Part shown: positions 60,848 through 64,000 of the stretch, piece by piece
Numbering within the stretch: position 1 is the stretch's first letter
Layout: each line of letters opens with the position of its first letter
Origin: Opisthorchis felineus
Taxonomy: Eukaryota > Platyhelminthes > Trematoda > Opisthorchiida > Opisthorchiidae
NCBI GenBank assembly: GCA_004794785.1
Contig: SJOL01005643.1
Coordinates: 73,525 to 137,524, forward strand
DNA length: 64,000 nt
Reading direction: 5' to 3'
Notes under the pieces: model-generated
Databases searched by the model: none
What the model was told of the DNA's origin: nothing
The model's input: the letters and a program-made list of their open reading frames with translations, nothing else
Translations under genes and position numbers: made by a program

Positions 60848-61504
60848 AATGATAATAATAGTAACTTGTAGGGAGCATGCGGATTGAGGCATGCTCAGGT
60901 CGTTTCAACATGAACGCGGCAGGTAGCAACACAACGGGCATGCTTATTACGTGTGGGAACCCAAAGAAAAAAAGGGAGGGCAATGGGCATGAGGTACGAC
61001 TAGTTGAAAGATGAGGCCTGCTGACCTGAACTAAAGCTGAAAACCGTTGCAGGCCATGAATGACCTTGGGCGGTCGACTAAATGGCTAGAGTTACCAAAT
61101 GCAAAATGGAGATGGAGGTTGATGAATTCGATCTGGAGACAAATGGCAAGTTTTGTCTCAAAAATATGGCCTAAATTGAAACTGAGTAGACTCACTGGTG
61201 TCACTGTTGCAGGGAGGTGAGGTGTAAAGCGTAGTTTTGATGGTGCAAATGCACAAGGCCAATCGAACACCGTAAATGAATTTGGACTTTTGGAAGAAGC
61301 AAACCGAAATTGCAGCAGGAATCTAGGTTGGTTAAGTCCGAACGATATGTTCAGTGGTTTAGAACGAGGCGGTTGGGCCCAGGTGAAAATTTTGTTTTTG
61401 GTCGCGATTACAGGCTCAAGTGGGCAAGAGGTTGCGGTCGAGATTCTGAAGAAAGTAGTTGCGGGAGTGCCATCAGACTGGGTGCGGCAGTGCCATGCCA
61501 TCAT
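60848..61504 (-). mobile_element. CR1-like 3' UTR copy, minus strand
   Basis: About 60850-61280 repeats the 3' UTR of the 57.6-59.2 kb element in direct orientation. Shared landmarks on the plus strand include CTTGTAGGGAGCAT, ACGACTAGTT and GACTTTGGGCGGT-like sequence. It ends in a TTATTATT-type tail near 60850. A 157-codon frame at 61031-61504 covers this UTR; I take it as chance, since the sister copy does not keep it. Confidence 0.6.
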
Positions 61505-63889
61505 TGCACTGACATACTTCGGTTTCTGGACAGCCCCGTAACGGTCGTCAAGGTTGCCGCAGTTGGACAGGGGATACGCATTTCCGTGGCAGCTGGATGT
61601 GGGTTAGACGAGGAGATTGACACAAATAGTGTCAGGCCGATGCAGAGTCACGGGAAATTTCCAATCAGTAGGAGGACATGTGAGTGTAGGCCGCGGACAT
61701 GCCAGATTGAGTGAATAAGGGTTGCACGGGGCGTTTGCGCAACTACATTGAAGTTTGAAGCTTGGGAAGAGGGAGAATGAGGAAGGAATAGGATGAGAAC
61801 AGTAACGTCTGGTGAGTGCCAGGAGGCATCAGATAAAACGGTGTTCAATAGAAAAATATATAAAAGCGGACGACAGCAAACTAAAAGAACCCAGAGAGAG
61901 GTGGATTTTTGTTGGCTGACCTAGAAGCCAAGTACTAGCTGGGCCAGAGTAGGTGGCTAATTTTGGGAAGGTAAGGACTTAGCCGCCGAGGCAGGGTGGC
62001 TAGCCGTTGGACTAGTTGGAACAGGCGATTACATGGTGAGAATGCATAGCGGTAGTTTATAGCTCAGCAAAATATCCAACCAAATGGTATCCGTTGTGCA
62101 AAGGGGGTGGTAATGTAAACAGGGACAGCAGACAAATACTAAGCGGTTGGGCAACAGCTTCCGAGATAATGGATAAGAACCGTAGTTTAACTGGAATCTA
62201 CTACCTCAACTCAACAGGAAGGTAAGAGTATGGGTGGCCAGTCACCGAGTCACTGCTGTCAGCTCCAAGAAGCGAATGATGCATGCCAAAAAGCGTTTTG
62301 ATCAGTGGATTATGCGGTAAGAATCTTAGTTCTAGCCCCCGAAATTCCACATTTGTAGTCTATGGTGTATTTAGCGTCTAGTTATGCTACACTGTCACTT
62401 CGACCTCAACAATCATGCAGTATCTGCGTTCCTATATCGTCTGTTCATACGTCGCTTGTGCGCACGGATTCTGGGGCAAACATCGTTGTTTGTAAATCTT
62501 CGTTTGGGTGCGACATTTTATTTTGTGCACACGATCATTGGTCCCATCAGCCAGGACGCAATCTTCCAACCTCACCGACCCTGGAATTTTAAGCTATTGA
62601 TAACCGTATTGCCGTCTGCTAACGACTTCGTAGGAACCTCTTGCGTGGGATAACCGTGATCTTTATTCCTTTGTTGTTGGTTTTTGGTTTCGGTGTTGGT
62701 ACCCTCCTGAAATGACGTTGACTGGCCCCGCTTGTTATCCGCTCTCTTGAAGCAACTTTCATCTCATTTTCTACACTGTTCAGACGAGTTCTCTTATGCA
62801 AAACGTTTTCCACGTACAAGACATTGCCGAACCCATACTGGCGTACGCTGCATTGGGATGGCATAGTGAACAGTTTAAAATGGGATCAGAGTCCGCTGGT
62901 TTCTGTCAAGTATAGACTAAATTCCCAGTAACTGTGAATCATGCAGTCTAAGAAGCGCGATAGATTTGATGTCAGATCTAGCTCGCAAGTGAGTTTATGG
63001 GGGGATTCAAAGGATTCCTTCAACTTCATCAAACCGTCATGTCGAAAGTGTCATCTACGTGTCGTGTGAACGCCATCGGTGGACACTCAAATTAAGGAGA
63101 ACCTGCCATTCAAATTCCACATGCATATATAATATCGGCAGGCGTAATTCAATTCTCAGCCTGATCTTCCAAAGCTGGTGATCTCGGCAGGTCATCCAAG
63201 GGCAAACAACGTTCGTCGAGCACCTAAAATTTCAAAAACAATGTAGGGGTTTTTGTACCTGAAGTGTACTTCCCTCTACTTGTGTTTAATAAAGCGCATA
63301 CTTTAGGGTGTAAACGAAGCATCCGGCAGCTGGACCGTGAATTGATGGGCAAAGAGCGAATATTGGTTGTAGCACACTCTTGACGAGCCTCTGCGAACAT
63401 TGATGAGCTGGTTGACAGCCGATGGCTGTGTCCGCTAACAGACTCAATGTTTCCATAGCCGCTCGATATAGTCCACGACTAGGGCCAAAGGTTACTAACC
63501 GCCAACTGGGCCTGCATAGCCGACATGATGTAGATACCACAGGTCAGTTGGCTACGACCACGACCAAAGATGTTTGTTCACACTAGACTTACCTGCTTCA
63601 CCATACTGCAGGTAATATTCGAAGAAATGCTCAAACCGGGAGTTCATCAGAGGCCACCAGATGCAGCCTCGAGCAAGAGCCTTCATTCTATTTATTTCCC
63701 GGTTTCACTCGTAAAACTGCTTGTAAGATGCGGACGCCAAAGGATTTCACAAGAGCTATCAGACTATACGCAGCTTCTATTCAGTAGACAGCAGGAACAG
63801 ACGGATGCAGGCGGCAGGTGACATGTTGAGCAAGCTACAGCTAAATGATTTTTTCAGTGGCTGCCAGCTTAGGTTATTTGGGACCATCA
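61505..63889. other. No supported gene
   Basis: Probably further decayed LINE sequence. The minus frame 62619-62864 (LNSVENEMKVASRERITSGA) looks like a repeat-borne peptide, but I cannot assign it. Confidence 0.4.
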
Positions 63890-64000
63890 CAGTAGCCTAC
63901 GACGCTAATCACTCCACCAAAGTAGTTTACTTGGATATCCAAAAAGCTTTTGTCCAGGTTCCTCATACATTCGTGCTTCATAAACTTAGCATCGTTGGCA
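63890..64000 (+). mobile_element. CR1-like RT fragment cut by the window end
   Basis: The frame gives STKVVYLDIQKAFVQVPH and LHKLSIVG, RT motif A of CR1/jockey-type elements (usual form YLDFSKAFDKVPH). The first Asp is kept; the Asp of KAFD is Val. It continues beyond 64000. Confidence 0.65.

Noticed and set aside
61031..61504. 157-codon minus frame as a host gene
   Set aside because: It overlaps a CR1-like 3' UTR repeat whose sister copy at 57.6-58.1 kb does not keep the frame.
1..64000. CRISPR array, operon or prokaryotic gene cluster
   Set aside because: No regularly spaced short repeats with unique spacers, and no dense co-directional ORFs. The sequence is clearly from an animal genome.

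Overview
The window looks like nuclear DNA of a parasitic flatworm, most likely an opisthorchiid liver fluke of the Clonorchis/Opisthorchis type. The evidence is introns of 36-50 bp with GT-AG ends, a single-copy metazoan gene split over 8 exons, a very high load of decayed retroelements, and an abundant tRNA-derived SINE whose translated body gives the peptide pattern I remember from predicted opisthorchiid proteins. The species assignment is from memory and is not proven here.

Only one host gene can be supported. It is a nuclear lamin on the minus strand (start codon at 45540, last coding block ending at 37162), assembled from eight exons. These encode a head with an S-P site, a complete intermediate-filament rod ending in the conserved YRKMLEGEE motif, a basic nuclear-localisation motif and a whole lamin-tail (Ig-fold) domain. 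The reading frame ends Thr-Cys-Ser-Ile-stop, one residue short of a CaaX box. Large introns hold SINE and RTE fragments.

1-32 kb carries no recognisable host gene. It holds copies of a tRNA-derived SINE (family A), two copies of a second tRNA-like repeat (family B), a roughly 290-bp tandem-type repeat (family C), and several paired repeats in direct or inverted orientation. It also holds one precisely bounded DNA transposon: a 776-bp Merlin (ISXO2/IS1016-like) copy at 7880-8655 with terminal inverted repeats, an 8-bp target duplication and a transposase missing its catalytic core.

26.9-27.6 and 32.4-33.6 kb are fragments of RTE-like non-LTR retrotransposons. 37-45.6 kb is the lamin gene. 45.8-54.6 kb is a stack of nested retroelements: an RTE-like element broken by another RTE copy and by SINEs, a Penelope-like fragment, and a second RTE-like element interrupted by a Ty3/gypsy pol fragment. 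55.3-61.5 kb holds CR1-like elements, including two in inverted orientation sharing a 463-bp block without differences. The window ends inside another CR1-like RT fragment. All transposon coding regions are decayed or truncated; only the 32.4-kb RT fragment keeps a long open frame and an intact YADD box.
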